From QHXM01 sp963697975 (GTDB taxonomy: Bacteria > Acidobacteriota > Blastocatellia > Pyrinomonadales > Pyrinomonadaceae): DNA of 64,000 bases. The notes below the pieces were generated by a model, which did no database searches, was not told the DNA's origin, and saw nothing but the letters and a program-made list of their open reading frames with translations. Shown here one piece after another: positions 24,373-33,542 of this stretch. A program made the position numbers and the translations under genes. The number at the start of each line of letters is the position of its first letter. The first letter of the stretch is position 1. Location: positions 4,030,001-4,094,000 of the forward strand of contig OY969111.1 in NCBI GenBank assembly GCA_963697975.1, written 5' to 3'.

Positions 24373-26517
24373 ATGAGAGCGCGAACGTACCTTCCGTTTA
24401 TTCTGTCCCTGATTTGTGCCACGAGCGCCTCCGCCCAAACCACAGGCCGCGCGGGCGGGGTCGCCCTTCAGCATAACCTGATGCCCGTGCCCGCCTCTGT
24501 GCGGTTTAATCCCGGCAGGCTTCCTGTCAACAAATCTTTCACGGTTGCTATGAGGGGCCAACCGGACGCGCGCCTTCAGGCCGGAATAGACAGGTTCTTG
24601 CGGCGCGTTGAAGGCCGTACCGTGATGGAACTGCCACGCGGGTTGAGTAATGATGCGGCTTCTGCAACCCTCTTGGTCGAATCAGGGGGGCCGGGCAAGG
24701 CTGTGCCTTCAGTCGAGGAAGATGAATCCTACACGCTCGAAGTTTCAGACCGGCAAGCGGCGCTCAAGGCTCCGACGACCGTAGGCGTTTTGCGCGGCCT
24801 GGAGACAATCCTGCAACTCCTCGATAGCGACCGCGACGGCTACTTTATCCCGTCCGTCAGTATTCAAGACAGACCGCGCTTCCCCTGGCGCGGCCTCCTG
24901 ATTGACGTTGCGCGCCACTATCAGCCAATCGAGGTCTTGAAGCGTAACCTCGACGCGATGGCCGCCGTCAAGCTCAACGTCCTGCACTGGCACCTGACCG
25001 AAGATCAGGGCTTTCGTATCGAGAGCAAGAAATACCCTAAGCTTCACAGACTAGGCTCTGACGGAAACTTCTACACGCAGGACGAGGCGCGAGAGATCAT
25101 CGCTTACGCGCGCGCGCGGGGCATACGGGTCGTACCCGAATTCGACATGCCGGGTCACGCCACAAGCTGGCTTGTCGGCCATCCCGAACTCGGCAGCGCG
25201 CCTGGGCCGTACACCATTGAGCGCAAGGCCGGAATCTTCGAGCCTGCGCTCGACCCTACGCGCGAGGAGGTCTACAAGTTCTTGGACGCTTTCCTCGGCG
25301 AGATGGCCGCGCTCTTCCCGGACGCCTACATGCATATCGGCGGCGACGAGAACGAGGGTAAGCAGTGGGACAGAAATCCGAAGATTCAGGCTTTCATGAA
25401 GGAGAAGGGGATTAAGGACAATCACGCGCTCCAGACCTACTTTAACCAGCGCCTTCTGCAAATCCTCAAGAAGCACGGCAAAATCATGATGGGCTGGGAC
25501 GAAATTTTTCAGCCCGAGCTGCCCAAAGAGGTCGTCATCCACTCATGGCGCGGCACAGAGGCTCTGGCCGAGGCCGCGCGCAAAGGTTATAAGGGCGTCC
25601 TCTCAAGCGGCTTTTACATCGACCTCATCTTCCCTACCTCGCAGCACTACGCGAACGATCCCATCCCCGCTGGCAGCACGCTCACCGAAGCAGAAGCCGC
25701 GCGCGTCCTCGGCGGCGAGGCGACGATGTGGAGCGAGTGGGTCAGCCCCGAAACGATAGACTCGCGTATCTGGCCGCGCACCGCCGCCATCGCCGAGCGA
25801 CTCTGGTCGCCGCGTGACATAACAGATTTGGATGATATGTACAGGCGGCTCAGTGTGGTGAGCGTGCGGCTTGAAGAACTCGGGCTGATGCACGAGAGGA
25901 ATCAGGGCGTCATGCTCAGGCGGCTGACAGGAGGACGGGACACAGGGCCACTCCAGACGCTTGTCTCTCTCGTTGAGCCGGTCAAGGAGTACAGGCGTTA
26001 TCAGCAGCGACCGCAAACAATGCTCTCGCCCCTCACCGGCCTCATTGATGCAACTCGCCCCGACAGCGAGGCCGCCCGCCGCTTGAGCCTCACGGTTGAC
26101 GCGCTGCTTGCGGACGCTCCGCGCTTTGATGCCCGCGCTGAACAGGCGCGCGACATCCTGACCCGGTGGCGCAACGCCAGCCCTGAGTTGGAGGTGTTGA
26201 TAGATAAGTCCCCGGCCTTGCATGAGGCGAGGCCGCTGGCCAGAGATTTATTCGATCTGGGAACGATAGGCTTAGAAGCTCTTTCCTACCTCTCGCGAGG
26301 CGTATCGCCTCCCGCCGGATGGCGCGACGCCAAACTGACAGTTATTGATAATGCCGCAAAGCCAAAGGCCGCGCTTGAGTTCGCCGTCATCCCGAGCCTG
26401 CGCCAACTCGTCATCGCAGCTTCCGAGTTGCCGCGACTCAACGCGATGACGCCCGCCGAGTGGAGAGCGCAGGTCAAACTTCAGGCCGCGCCGCCTGCAA
26501 TAAAAAGTGATAAGTGA
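24373..26517 (+). CDS. Secreted GH20 beta-N-acetylhexosaminidase
   Basis: A 714-residue protein with a signal peptide (MRARTYLPFILSLICATSASA). Residues 35-165 form the GH20b domain. The catalytic TIM barrel starts at FPWRGLLIDVARHY, with HWHLTEDQGFRIE and the catalytic pair D325-E326 in YMHIGGDENEG. The enzyme removes terminal GlcNAc or GalNAc by substrate-assisted catalysis. A long C-terminal helical region of unknown role ends at the stop, which lies inside a hairpin. It diverges from the amino-sugar run and converges with the CRTAC1/TPR operon. GAGGAA before ATG 24373 supports the start. Confidence 0.88.
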   Translation: MRARTYLPFILSLICATSASAQTTGRAGGVALQHNLMPVPASVRFNPGRLPVNKSFTVAMRGQPDARLQAGIDRFLRRVEGRTVMELPRGLSNDAASATLLVESGGPGKAVPSVEEDESYTLEVSDRQAALKAPTTVGVLRGLETILQLLDSDRDGYFIPSVSIQDRPRFPWRGLLIDVARHYQPIEVLKRNLDAMAAVKLNVLHWHLTEDQGFRIESKKYPKLHRLGSDGNFYTQDEAREIIAYARARGIRVVPEFDMPGHATSWLVGHPELGSAPGPYTIERKAGIFEPALDPTREEVYKFLDAFLGEMAALFPDAYMHIGGDENEGKQWDRNPKIQAFMKEKGIKDNHALQTYFNQRLLQILKKHGKIMMGWDEIFQPELPKEVVIHSWRGTEALAEAARKGYKGVLSSGFYIDLIFPTSQHYANDPIPAGSTLTEAEAARVLGGEATMWSEWVSPETIDSRIWPRTAAIAERLWSPRDITDLDDMYRRLSVVSVRLEELGLMHERNQGVMLRRLTGGRDTGPLQTLVSLVEPVKEYRRYQQRPQTMLSPLTGLIDATRPDSEAARRLSLTVDALLADAPRFDARAEQARDILTRWRNASPELEVLIDKSPALHEARPLARDLFDLGTIGLEALSYLSRGVSPPAGWRDAKLTVIDNAAKPKAALEFAVIPSLRQLVIAASELPRLNAMTPAEWRAQVKLQAAPPAIKSDK

Positions 26518-26577
26518 TAGGTGATGGGTAAAAACAAAATCTCTTTCTTTTACCCATCACCTATCACCCATCACTTC
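26505..26577. repeat. GTGATAG-family hairpin, copy 3 (convergent terminator)
   Basis: Arms 26505-26533 and 26549-26577 are perfectly complementary over most of their length. It holds the stop of the GH20 gene and the last bases of the convergent CRTAC1 gene, so it probably ends both transcripts. Confidence 0.8.
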
Positions 26578-28259
26578 TTAACCATTCCCTGTCCCTCGAT
26601 TACCTTAATGTAAGTATTAACCGGCAGGTTCGAGAGTTTATCCACTACGCCGCTCGGCCAGCGAATCTCGACGCCATCAATCTTCGCCGCAAGACCTAAG
26701 CCCAGCACTTCGCGCGGATCGTGCGACGCGAGATAGCTCCCGCCCCCCGTCTTCAAACGGCTTCGCCTGACCCCGCCCGCCTGCCACGTAATACTCGCGC
26801 CAACAGCCGCTGAATTGCTTTTAGTGGTGACGAGCTGGAGGCCGAGCCAGTTATTACGATTGCCGCCTTCGTTGCGGAGCAAGAGCGGTGCTTCGCCATT
26901 GTTCGAGACGAGCACGTCCGCGTCGCCGTCGTTATCGAAATCGCCGATTGCCATCCCGCGCGCCGGAAAACTTTTACTAAAAATAGCGCCCGATTGCTGA
27001 CTCACGTTGCGGTAACCTTTCCCGGTGTTCTCGAACAAGAGGAGCGGCTCTTTATACTTCACACGCGCCGACTTCGTCTCGACCATGTCATCCGGGTGGC
27101 CGTTGGCTAACATCAGGTCGGGGTCGCCGTCCAAATTATAATCGAAGAACTTCAATCCCCAGCCGCTCAGAAGTTGCGTCACGGGCGCGATCTCGCCCGG
27201 TTCATCCGTGAAGGTCAAATCCTTCTGGTTGCGATAGAGGCTGAAGAACTCCTGATCGATGTTGGCGACGAAGAGGTCTTGCCACCCATCATTATCATGG
27301 TCGCCCGCATCCACTCCCATCCCGGAGCGCGGCGTCCCGGCCTCGCCGTAAGCCACGCCAGCCTCAAGCCCCGCCTCCTCGAACTTTCCCTTGCCCCGGT
27401 TGATGAACAGAAAGTTGGGCATCGTGTCGTTGGCGACGAACAAATCTATCAGTCCATCATTGTTAACATCGGTTGCGACCGCACCGAACGACTTACCGGG
27501 CGAGGCCGCGATGCCGGATTCTTTGCTTACATCAGTGAATGTGCCGTTGCCCTGATTGCGGAAGAGATAGCTCGGTCTCGGCTTGAAGATACGCGGGATG
27601 CAGTAGTAGTTCTGCGTCGCCGCCCGGTCAACACAAAGGCGGTGCTGCGATTTGTCGAAGTAGACGAAGCTGGAGACGAAGAGGTCGAGCCGACCATCCG
27701 CGTCGTAGTCGAACCAGACGGCGCAGGTTGACCAGCCGGGAACGATTACCCCGGACTTCTCAGTCACGTCTGTAAACGTCCCATTGCCGTTGTTGTGATA
27801 CAGGATGTCTGCCCCGTAGTTGGTGACGTATAGATCCGCGAAGCCATCGCCGTCATAATCCCCGGCGGCCACACCCATCCCGAAACGTCCTCCGGCCACA
27901 CCGGCTTTTTCTGTTACGTCTGTGAAAGTCCCGTCGCGGTTATTGCGGTAGAGGGCGTTCTTGAGCGGGGAAGCGGGCGTGTAGAAATCGGACGCCCCGC
28001 TGTTGACGAGGTAGATGTCCATCCACCCATCCGAGTCGTAGTCGAAGAAAGCGCATCCGGCCCCGACCGTCTCCGGCAGGAAGCGCTCAGGCGTGTGAGC
28101 ATTGTTGTGGCTCCAACTGATTCCGCTAGCCTTAGACGACACTTCCTCAAAGCGGACGATCCCTTTACCCTTCTCGGTCGGTTGTTGAGCGCGCTGGTTG
28201 AACGGCAGGATAAGAATGAGAACGAAGACTAAAGAGGGAACGACAATCTTATCTTTCAT
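26571..28259 (-). CDS. CRTAC1-family FG-GAP / ASPIC-UnbV secreted protein
   Basis: A 562-residue protein with an N-terminal signal peptide (VPSLVFVLILILPFNQRA). Repeated FG-GAP/VCBS propeller blades follow, each with a calcium-type D-x-D-x-D-G loop (FFDYDSDGWMDIYLVNS, GDYDGDGFADLYVTN, DVNNDGLIDLFVAND). A C-terminal ASPIC/UnbV domain (VGASITWQAGG; GLGLAAKIDGVEIRWPSG) completes it. The family function is unknown; carbohydrate binding or cell-surface recognition is suggested for it. Last of four closely spaced genes, 17 bases after the TPR gene. Confidence 0.8.
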   Translation of the reverse strand: MKDKIVVPSLVFVLILILPFNQRAQQPTEKGKGIVRFEEVSSKASGISWSHNNAHTPERFLPETVGAGCAFFDYDSDGWMDIYLVNSGASDFYTPASPLKNALYRNNRDGTFTDVTEKAGVAGGRFGMGVAAGDYDGDGFADLYVTNYGADILYHNNGNGTFTDVTEKSGVIVPGWSTCAVWFDYDADGRLDLFVSSFVYFDKSQHRLCVDRAATQNYYCIPRIFKPRPSYLFRNQGNGTFTDVSKESGIAASPGKSFGAVATDVNNDGLIDLFVANDTMPNFLFINRGKGKFEEAGLEAGVAYGEAGTPRSGMGVDAGDHDNDGWQDLFVANIDQEFFSLYRNQKDLTFTDEPGEIAPVTQLLSGWGLKFFDYNLDGDPDLMLANGHPDDMVETKSARVKYKEPLLLFENTGKGYRNVSQQSGAIFSKSFPARGMAIGDFDNDGDADVLVSNNGEAPLLLRNEGGNRNNWLGLQLVTTKSNSAAVGASITWQAGGVRRSRLKTGGGSYLASHDPREVLGLGLAAKIDGVEIRWPSGVVDKLSNLPVNTYIKVIEGQGMVKK

Positions 28260-28276
28260 AAAAATGAGTGGATGCT

Positions 28277-29485
28277 TTAGCGAGGAGGATGAGGTGCTTG
28301 AATGTCGCCCTCGCCTTCCTGCGCCCTGCCTTCCGTTTTCAACTTTTCGACAATGCGCATCTCTTCCTGCGCACGCTCCGGGTTTTTCAGCCGGGCGTAA
28401 AGCATGGCGAGGTTGTAGTGAGCCTTAGAATCTTCCGGGCTTAACTTCACCCCTGTTTCGAGTGCCTGCCGGGCGCGCGTGTAATCTTTCAGCTTCAGGT
28501 AAGTCGCGCCGAGAGCAATATGGACATAAGCGAACGAGGGCGCTAGTTGAATGGACTTCTCAAAGAATTCTATCGCCCGCTCGTCTTCGTTCTGACCCTG
28601 CGCGATCAGGCCCAGATAATAGAAAGCTTCCGGCGTGCCGGAGCCTTTCTGAATACTTTTTTCAAGCAACTCGCGAGCCTCCGTGTACTGCTTCTCTTTG
28701 AGCAGCACGTAGCCGAGGTGCAGTTGTCCCTGTGCGTCGTCGGGTTGGAGCTTGAGGAACTGGCGGAAAGACTGTTCGGCCTCTTGAAGGTCGGGTGGAG
28801 CTTTGAGCCACGCGATGCCCAAAGCGAAGTGGTATGCCGCGTCACCCGGCCTGAGTTCGATGGCCTTTTTAAGAGCCGACAACGCCTCTGCTTTATTCCC
28901 TTTCTTTAAGTACGCATCGCCGAGCAGGCTGAGCAAGGGTGCTGAAACTGCCTGCGACCCCTTCAGCTTCTCGATCAGGCTGATGCATTCGTCAACGCGG
29001 CCTTGCGAGAGCAGCAACCATGCGAGCCTGTAAGCGGCTTCCGCGTTGCCAGGCTCCAGGCGTAGTACTTCTTTCAACTCTGAGGCCGTCTTCTCCGGCG
29101 CGCCCTTGAGCAGGTAGAGATAGGCCAGATTCATGTGCGCGCCCGTCATCTGTGGATCACTGCGGACGGCGCGTGAGAAGAGAGTTTCGGCTTCGTCTAA
29201 TCTACCCTGCTTAGCGCGGACAGCGCCGAGCAAGTTAATCGCTGTGGGCTCGTTCGGCGCAACTTTCAGAACTTGATTTAACACCCCCTCGGCCTCCGCA
29301 AGCTGGTTGCTGCCAATCAGCGTCGCCGCGCGCTCCAAGCGTTCGGCGCGATCATTTGCCTCCTGCGCTACTGCGCTCGCCGGGGCAAGAAGAACGCAGA
29401 AGAACGCGAGAATAATTCGAGCGGACAGGGGGAAGATAAATTTCTGTGGCACAGTGTGCACGGCTTTGGCCTGTTCTGAACTCAC
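28277..29485 (-). CDS. Secreted TPR-repeat protein
   Basis: A 402-residue protein with an N-terminal hydrophobic segment (IILAFFCVLLAPASAVAQ) consistent with a signal peptide. About nine tetratricopeptide repeats follow (AINLLGAVRAKQGRLDEAE, AHMNLAYLYLLKGAPEKTA, AYVHIALGATYLKLKDYTR). The start is GTG with AGGA upstream, 11 bases after the preceding CRTAC1 gene, so translation is probably coupled. TPR proteins bind other proteins; alternation with CRTAC1 proteins suggests a periplasmic or outer-membrane assembly serving the neighbouring receptor. Confidence 0.75.
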   Translation of the reverse strand: MSSEQAKAVHTVPQKFIFPLSARIILAFFCVLLAPASAVAQEANDRAERLERAATLIGSNQLAEAEGVLNQVLKVAPNEPTAINLLGAVRAKQGRLDEAETLFSRAVRSDPQMTGAHMNLAYLYLLKGAPEKTASELKEVLRLEPGNAEAAYRLAWLLLSQGRVDECISLIEKLKGSQAVSAPLLSLLGDAYLKKGNKAEALSALKKAIELRPGDAAYHFALGIAWLKAPPDLQEAEQSFRQFLKLQPDDAQGQLHLGYVLLKEKQYTEARELLEKSIQKGSGTPEAFYYLGLIAQGQNEDERAIEFFEKSIQLAPSFAYVHIALGATYLKLKDYTRARQALETGVKLSPEDSKAHYNLAMLYARLKNPERAQEEMRIVEKLKTEGRAQEGEGDIQAPHPPR

Positions 29486-29496
29486 AAATTTCCTGT

Positions 29497-31209
29497 TTAG
29501 CGTCGAGGGGCGATTTTATAATCTTTCTGCTCGACGAGGCCCACACCTTCTTTGATCGTGAGCACCCGGTTTGTCTTTGCGCCCGTGATCTTATCAACCG
29601 TGCCACTCGGCCAGCGAATCTCTATCAGGTCGATCTTCGTCCGCTTCTCCAAACCGAAATGCAGCTTCAAATCACTTTGCGAGATATAGCTGTCGCCGCT
29701 GCGGACTTCGTCTTTCTGCACGAGGTCGCCGGAAACGACTTTCACTCGCGCCCCGACGCCGTCGCGGTTAGATTTCACGCCGATTGTTTTTATCAACACG
29801 GAATTATTGGCATTGCCGCCATCGTTACGAAGCACTTGCGCGCCGCCGTCCAAATTGTTGATGACGACATCAACATCGCCGTCCAGGTCAATGTCTCCGA
29901 ACGCGACCCCGCGCGCCGCGCGCTTTTCCATGAACGGCGCACCGAGTTGCTCCGCGACCTCTGTGAACGTCCCGTCGCGAAGGTTTCGATGCACGAAGTT
30001 GCGCTGATGAAAGCTTTTTATCTGCGGATAGACGTGACCATTGGCGATGAAGAGATCAACCCAGCCGTCCGAATCGTAGTCGAAGAATTTGGTTCCCCAG
30101 CCGACGTAAGGGAGACTCACTGCGGCGACCCTGGCCGCATACGAAACGTCTGTGAAGGAGTTGCGCCCATCATTGCGATAGAGCGTGTTGTAGTCATCGT
30201 CGAAGTTGGTGACGAACAGATCCAGCTTCCCGTCATGATTATAGTCGGCCACCGTCACGCCCATGCATCCTTGTGCAGCGCCGTTCTCGTTGAGCGCTGT
30301 TCCCGACAGAAAGCCTATCTCTTTGAATGTCCCGTCGCCGTTGTTGTGATAAAGGAAGTTCGGCGTCGAGTCGTTGGCGACGAAGATGTCTATGTGTCCG
30401 TCCTCGTCAAAGTCGCTGCTGATAACGCCCATCCCGTAGTAGCCGTTCGGATCAGAGACCCCGGCTTTTTTAGTCACGTCGGTAAACGTGCCGTCGCCGT
30501 TGTTGCGGTAGAGCGAGTCGCCGTCGCCGCGCATCCCTCTGGGGCCGCACTGTACCGCAACGCCCTTGAACTGGCAGGTCTTGTCCTTGCCAAACTCGGG
30601 CAGGTTGTTGAAGTCGAAAGAGACATAGTTGGCGACGAACAAATCTAGGAGGCCGTCCCGGTCATAGTCCACGAATGACGCGCCCGCCGACCAGCGCGGG
30701 TCGCCCACGCCAGCCTTCTCGGTCACATCCGTGAATGTCCCGTCACCGTTGTTCTTGAGGAGGTGATTCGGCCCGACGCAGGTGACATAGAGGTCTTGGA
30801 ATCCGTCGTTGTTATAATCGCCGACCGCTGCGCCCATTCCCCAGCCGATGTCGCCGACACCCGCTTTTTCTGTTACGTCACTGAATGTCCCGTCGCCCCG
30901 GTTGCGGTACAGCGCGCTTTTCGTCTTCCCCTTAGACTTCACCAGATCAACAGTCAGTGAGTTGACAAAGTAGATGTCCGGATAGCCGTCCGAGTCATAG
31001 TCAATGAGCGCCACCCCGCCGCTCATTGATTCGACGATGTAACGCTTCTCGGGCGTGGAGACGTGCTTGAAAGCGATGCCCGCTTGCTCCGTGACATCCG
31101 TGAAGCGCACATTAGCCGGTTGATTGGCTGTTGAGCCTTTGGGCGAGAAAAGCGGCAGGACGATTAACGCTGTGAGCAGACCGATTGTCCTTAAAGTCAA
31201 ACTTGGCAT
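29497..31209 (-). CDS. CRTAC1-family FG-GAP / ASPIC-UnbV secreted protein, second copy
   Basis: A 570-residue protein with a signal peptide (LRTIGLLTALIVLPLFSP). It has seven or so FG-GAP/VCBS blades with D-x-D-x-D-G loops (LIDYDSDGYPDIYFVNS, VDYDRDGLLDLFVANY, SDFDEDGHIDIFVAND). The C-terminal ASPIC/UnbV domain (VGARVKVVSGD; IDLIEIRWPSGTVD) is complete. It is a paralogue of the 26571 protein, with which it alternates with TPR genes. It lies 15 bases after the large TPR gene. Calcium binding is likely from the loops; the ligand is unknown. Confidence 0.8.
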   Translation of the reverse strand: MPSLTLRTIGLLTALIVLPLFSPKGSTANQPANVRFTDVTEQAGIAFKHVSTPEKRYIVESMSGGVALIDYDSDGYPDIYFVNSLTVDLVKSKGKTKSALYRNRGDGTFSDVTEKAGVGDIGWGMGAAVGDYNNDGFQDLYVTCVGPNHLLKNNGDGTFTDVTEKAGVGDPRWSAGASFVDYDRDGLLDLFVANYVSFDFNNLPEFGKDKTCQFKGVAVQCGPRGMRGDGDSLYRNNGDGTFTDVTKKAGVSDPNGYYGMGVISSDFDEDGHIDIFVANDSTPNFLYHNNGDGTFKEIGFLSGTALNENGAAQGCMGVTVADYNHDGKLDLFVTNFDDDYNTLYRNDGRNSFTDVSYAARVAAVSLPYVGWGTKFFDYDSDGWVDLFIANGHVYPQIKSFHQRNFVHRNLRDGTFTEVAEQLGAPFMEKRAARGVAFGDIDLDGDVDVVINNLDGGAQVLRNDGGNANNSVLIKTIGVKSNRDGVGARVKVVSGDLVQKDEVRSGDSYISQSDLKLHFGLEKRTKIDLIEIRWPSGTVDKITGAKTNRVLTIKEGVGLVEQKDYKIAPRR

Positions 31210-31224
31210 GACCTCGGTTCGAGA

Positions 31225-33438
31225 TTATTTATTCGCCTCGCGCAGCGCCTTATCCTTTAGTTGCCGGGCGATTTCGAGCTGCTTGTCGCCTTCCGCCTTC
31301 CGACCCGCAGTGATGTAGGCGCGACCGAGTTGATAATGAATGTGTGCCTGACCGGGTTGGAGCTTTGCGGCCATCTCAAGACTCTCGACCGCGCCGCGCG
31401 TGTCGCCCTGCTTGAGCAACGCATTACCCAGTTCGAAATGCGCGTTGGCGAAATCGGGCCGGTCACGGATGACCTCTCGCATCAAAGCGATGCCGCGCTC
31501 GGTCTCCTGTCGTGCCAACGCGACATAGCCGATATGATATTTAGCTTGAACGTCCGCAGGGTTCAGAGCTAATTCGGCTTCAAACTCTCTGGCGGCTTCG
31601 TCGAGCTTTCCCGTCTTCACGTAAATCAGACCGGAGTAAAAGTGTGCGAGGCGCACTTTGGAGTCGAGCTTGAGCGCCGTTCGTAACTCTTCGAGCGCTT
31701 TGGCAGTGTCGTTCTGCTCGTAATATGCTTGCCCCATCAGGATGTGAACCTGCGGGCTGCCGCCGCCCATCGCGACCATCTGCCTGGTAATCCGATTGGC
31801 TGCCTCAATCTTTCCCGTCTTGCCCAGCGAGATGGCAAGTGGGTAATAGAGGGTCGCCTCGTTTGGCTTCATGGCCACAACTTCGGCCAGCAGCGCGGAT
31901 GCTTTGGCGTAGTCTTCCATCATGAAATAACTCAGACCTAACACCCGTTTGGCCTGGAGGTTGACGGGATGTGCCTTCACCTCGCGTTCGAGGGGCGCAA
32001 TTGCTTCCCTGTACGACTCGATCTTGAAGTAGGCAAGACCCAGATTGTAATCGAGTCCCTCATGCCGTGGGTTCCATTTCGCGGCGGAGTTGAAATGCTC
32101 TAAGGCTGCGCGAAAGTCTGCGCGCTCGGCACGCAAGAGGCCGATATTATTATGAGCAGCGGCAATGATCTTCTCATAGAAGGCTGCGTCCCTTTTAAGC
32201 ACTTCACTCGCCCGCACTTCGTTTGCGTTCGACTGGACGACCACTCCTTGCGCCGAGACAAGTTCCGGGAACTTATTCTGCTCATCCTCCCTGGCAGTGT
32301 TGAGGAAGGCGTCCAACTTAGCCTCGTCCCGCTTGAATGCTTTTGACTTGAGATCAGCGGCTACCTGCAACTCGCGCTCGCCCTCCTGGGTGCGGCCTGC
32401 CTTCATCAGCAACTGCCCGAGCCGGTAATGTGCGTTCGTCACCTGATAATCGTTATAGCTTAAGCCGGGGTTCAGCGCGATTGTCTGCTTGAGCGCCGCG
32501 ATAGCCTGTTCGTGCTTTCCTAAACTCTGGTATGCCTGGCCGAGGAAAAAGTAGGGGTCCGGGTTTTGGGGTTGGAGGCGTGTGGCTTTCTCTAAAAGGC
32601 CGAGGGCTGGCTCCCACCGTCCGTCGCTGATATAGATCACGGCCAGATAATAGTTGGCGAAGTAGTCGTCCGGGTGAGCCTCCAACTCTAGCTGCAACTC
32701 CTTAATCGCATCAGCGAGCCTGCTTGCCCCTTCCTTGAGTAGATACGTCAGGCCCAGATGGTAATGGACGCGCGGGAGACGAGGATCGAGAGCGACGGCC
32801 CTTTTAAATTCATCGATGGCTTCAGATAGAAATCCAGTCTCCCGGTATGCGCGGCCCATGAGCACGCGAAGCTGAGGCCGGTCGCCGAGCTTTGACACCA
32901 TGCGCTCGTAGATCTGCTTGGCCTGAGGAAGTTGACGCTGCTTGAGGTACGCTAGCCCGAGCGTATATGCCACATCGTAATCATCCGGCACGAGTTCGAG
33001 CGCGACTTCAAACTCGCGCGCGGCCTTCTCAAATTCGCCAGTCATGAAGTGGGTCTTGCCCAGCATGTGGTGCGCGGCGGCGCTCTTTGGGTCGTGGGCG
33101 AGGGCGCGGCCTAAAGGCTCAGCGGCCTTCTGATACTGTCCTGTGTAGAAATACGCGATTGCCAGATCGACGAAGACTTCCGTCGAGTCCGGGCGGCGCG
33201 CGGCCACTGCCTCTAAGGCCGTGACCGCTCCACGATAATTAGCCTGCGCAATATAAATTCTCCCCAGCGTGGGATACGCTAAGGTGAGGATTTCTGTGTA
33301 CTCGGCCTCCGCCGCGACCAAATTACCGGCACGCCGGTGCGCCTCCGCCGCCTCATAATGTTTACGGAATAAATCACCGTCAACCTGAAAGTGGAGGAGC
33401 AGGAACAGCAGCGGAAGGCAGGCTAAACGAGAATACAT
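31225..33438 (-). CDS. Large secreted TPR-repeat protein
   Basis: A 737-residue protein. A short signal peptide (LACLPLLFLLLHFQVDG) is followed by around sixteen TPR units across nearly the whole length (AAHHMLGKTHFMTGEFEKAA, AHFYSGLIYVKTGKLDEA, ANAHFELGNALLKQGDTR). AAGG five bases before ATG 33438 supports the start. It is the first gene of a four-gene unit (TPR, CRTAC1, TPR, CRTAC1) and follows the TonB receptor, from which a terminator separates it. Likely a periplasmic scaffold. Confidence 0.78.
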   Translation of the reverse strand: MYSRLACLPLLFLLLHFQVDGDLFRKHYEAAEAHRRAGNLVAAEAEYTEILTLAYPTLGRIYIAQANYRGAVTALEAVAARRPDSTEVFVDLAIAYFYTGQYQKAAEPLGRALAHDPKSAAAHHMLGKTHFMTGEFEKAAREFEVALELVPDDYDVAYTLGLAYLKQRQLPQAKQIYERMVSKLGDRPQLRVLMGRAYRETGFLSEAIDEFKRAVALDPRLPRVHYHLGLTYLLKEGASRLADAIKELQLELEAHPDDYFANYYLAVIYISDGRWEPALGLLEKATRLQPQNPDPYFFLGQAYQSLGKHEQAIAALKQTIALNPGLSYNDYQVTNAHYRLGQLLMKAGRTQEGERELQVAADLKSKAFKRDEAKLDAFLNTAREDEQNKFPELVSAQGVVVQSNANEVRASEVLKRDAAFYEKIIAAAHNNIGLLRAERADFRAALEHFNSAAKWNPRHEGLDYNLGLAYFKIESYREAIAPLEREVKAHPVNLQAKRVLGLSYFMMEDYAKASALLAEVVAMKPNEATLYYPLAISLGKTGKIEAANRITRQMVAMGGGSPQVHILMGQAYYEQNDTAKALEELRTALKLDSKVRLAHFYSGLIYVKTGKLDEAAREFEAELALNPADVQAKYHIGYVALARQETERGIALMREVIRDRPDFANAHFELGNALLKQGDTRGAVESLEMAAKLQPGQAHIHYQLGRAYITAGRKAEGDKQLEIARQLKDKALREANK

Positions 33439-33470
33439 TGCTACCTTAATTCGCGCGCGTTGGTCTCGGC

Positions 33471-33516
33471 AAAAAAAGGAACGGAGGGCTGAGTTAAATC
33501 ATTCACCCCTCCGTCC
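33471..33516 (-). terminator. Strong intrinsic terminator after the TonB receptor gene
   Basis: On the minus strand GGACGGAGGG pairs with CCCTCCGTTCC around an 18-base loop and is followed by TTTTTTT. It lies just beyond the receptor stop and before the large TPR gene, so downstream genes are transcribed by read-through or from their own promoter. Confidence 0.85.
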
Positions 33517-33542
33517 ACAACTTCAGCCTGCGCCGTACTATA

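Noticed and set aside
29446..30648. 400-residue plus-strand open frame
   Set aside because: It is the antisense shadow of the CRTAC1 gene; its repetitiveness only mirrors the FG-GAP repeats.
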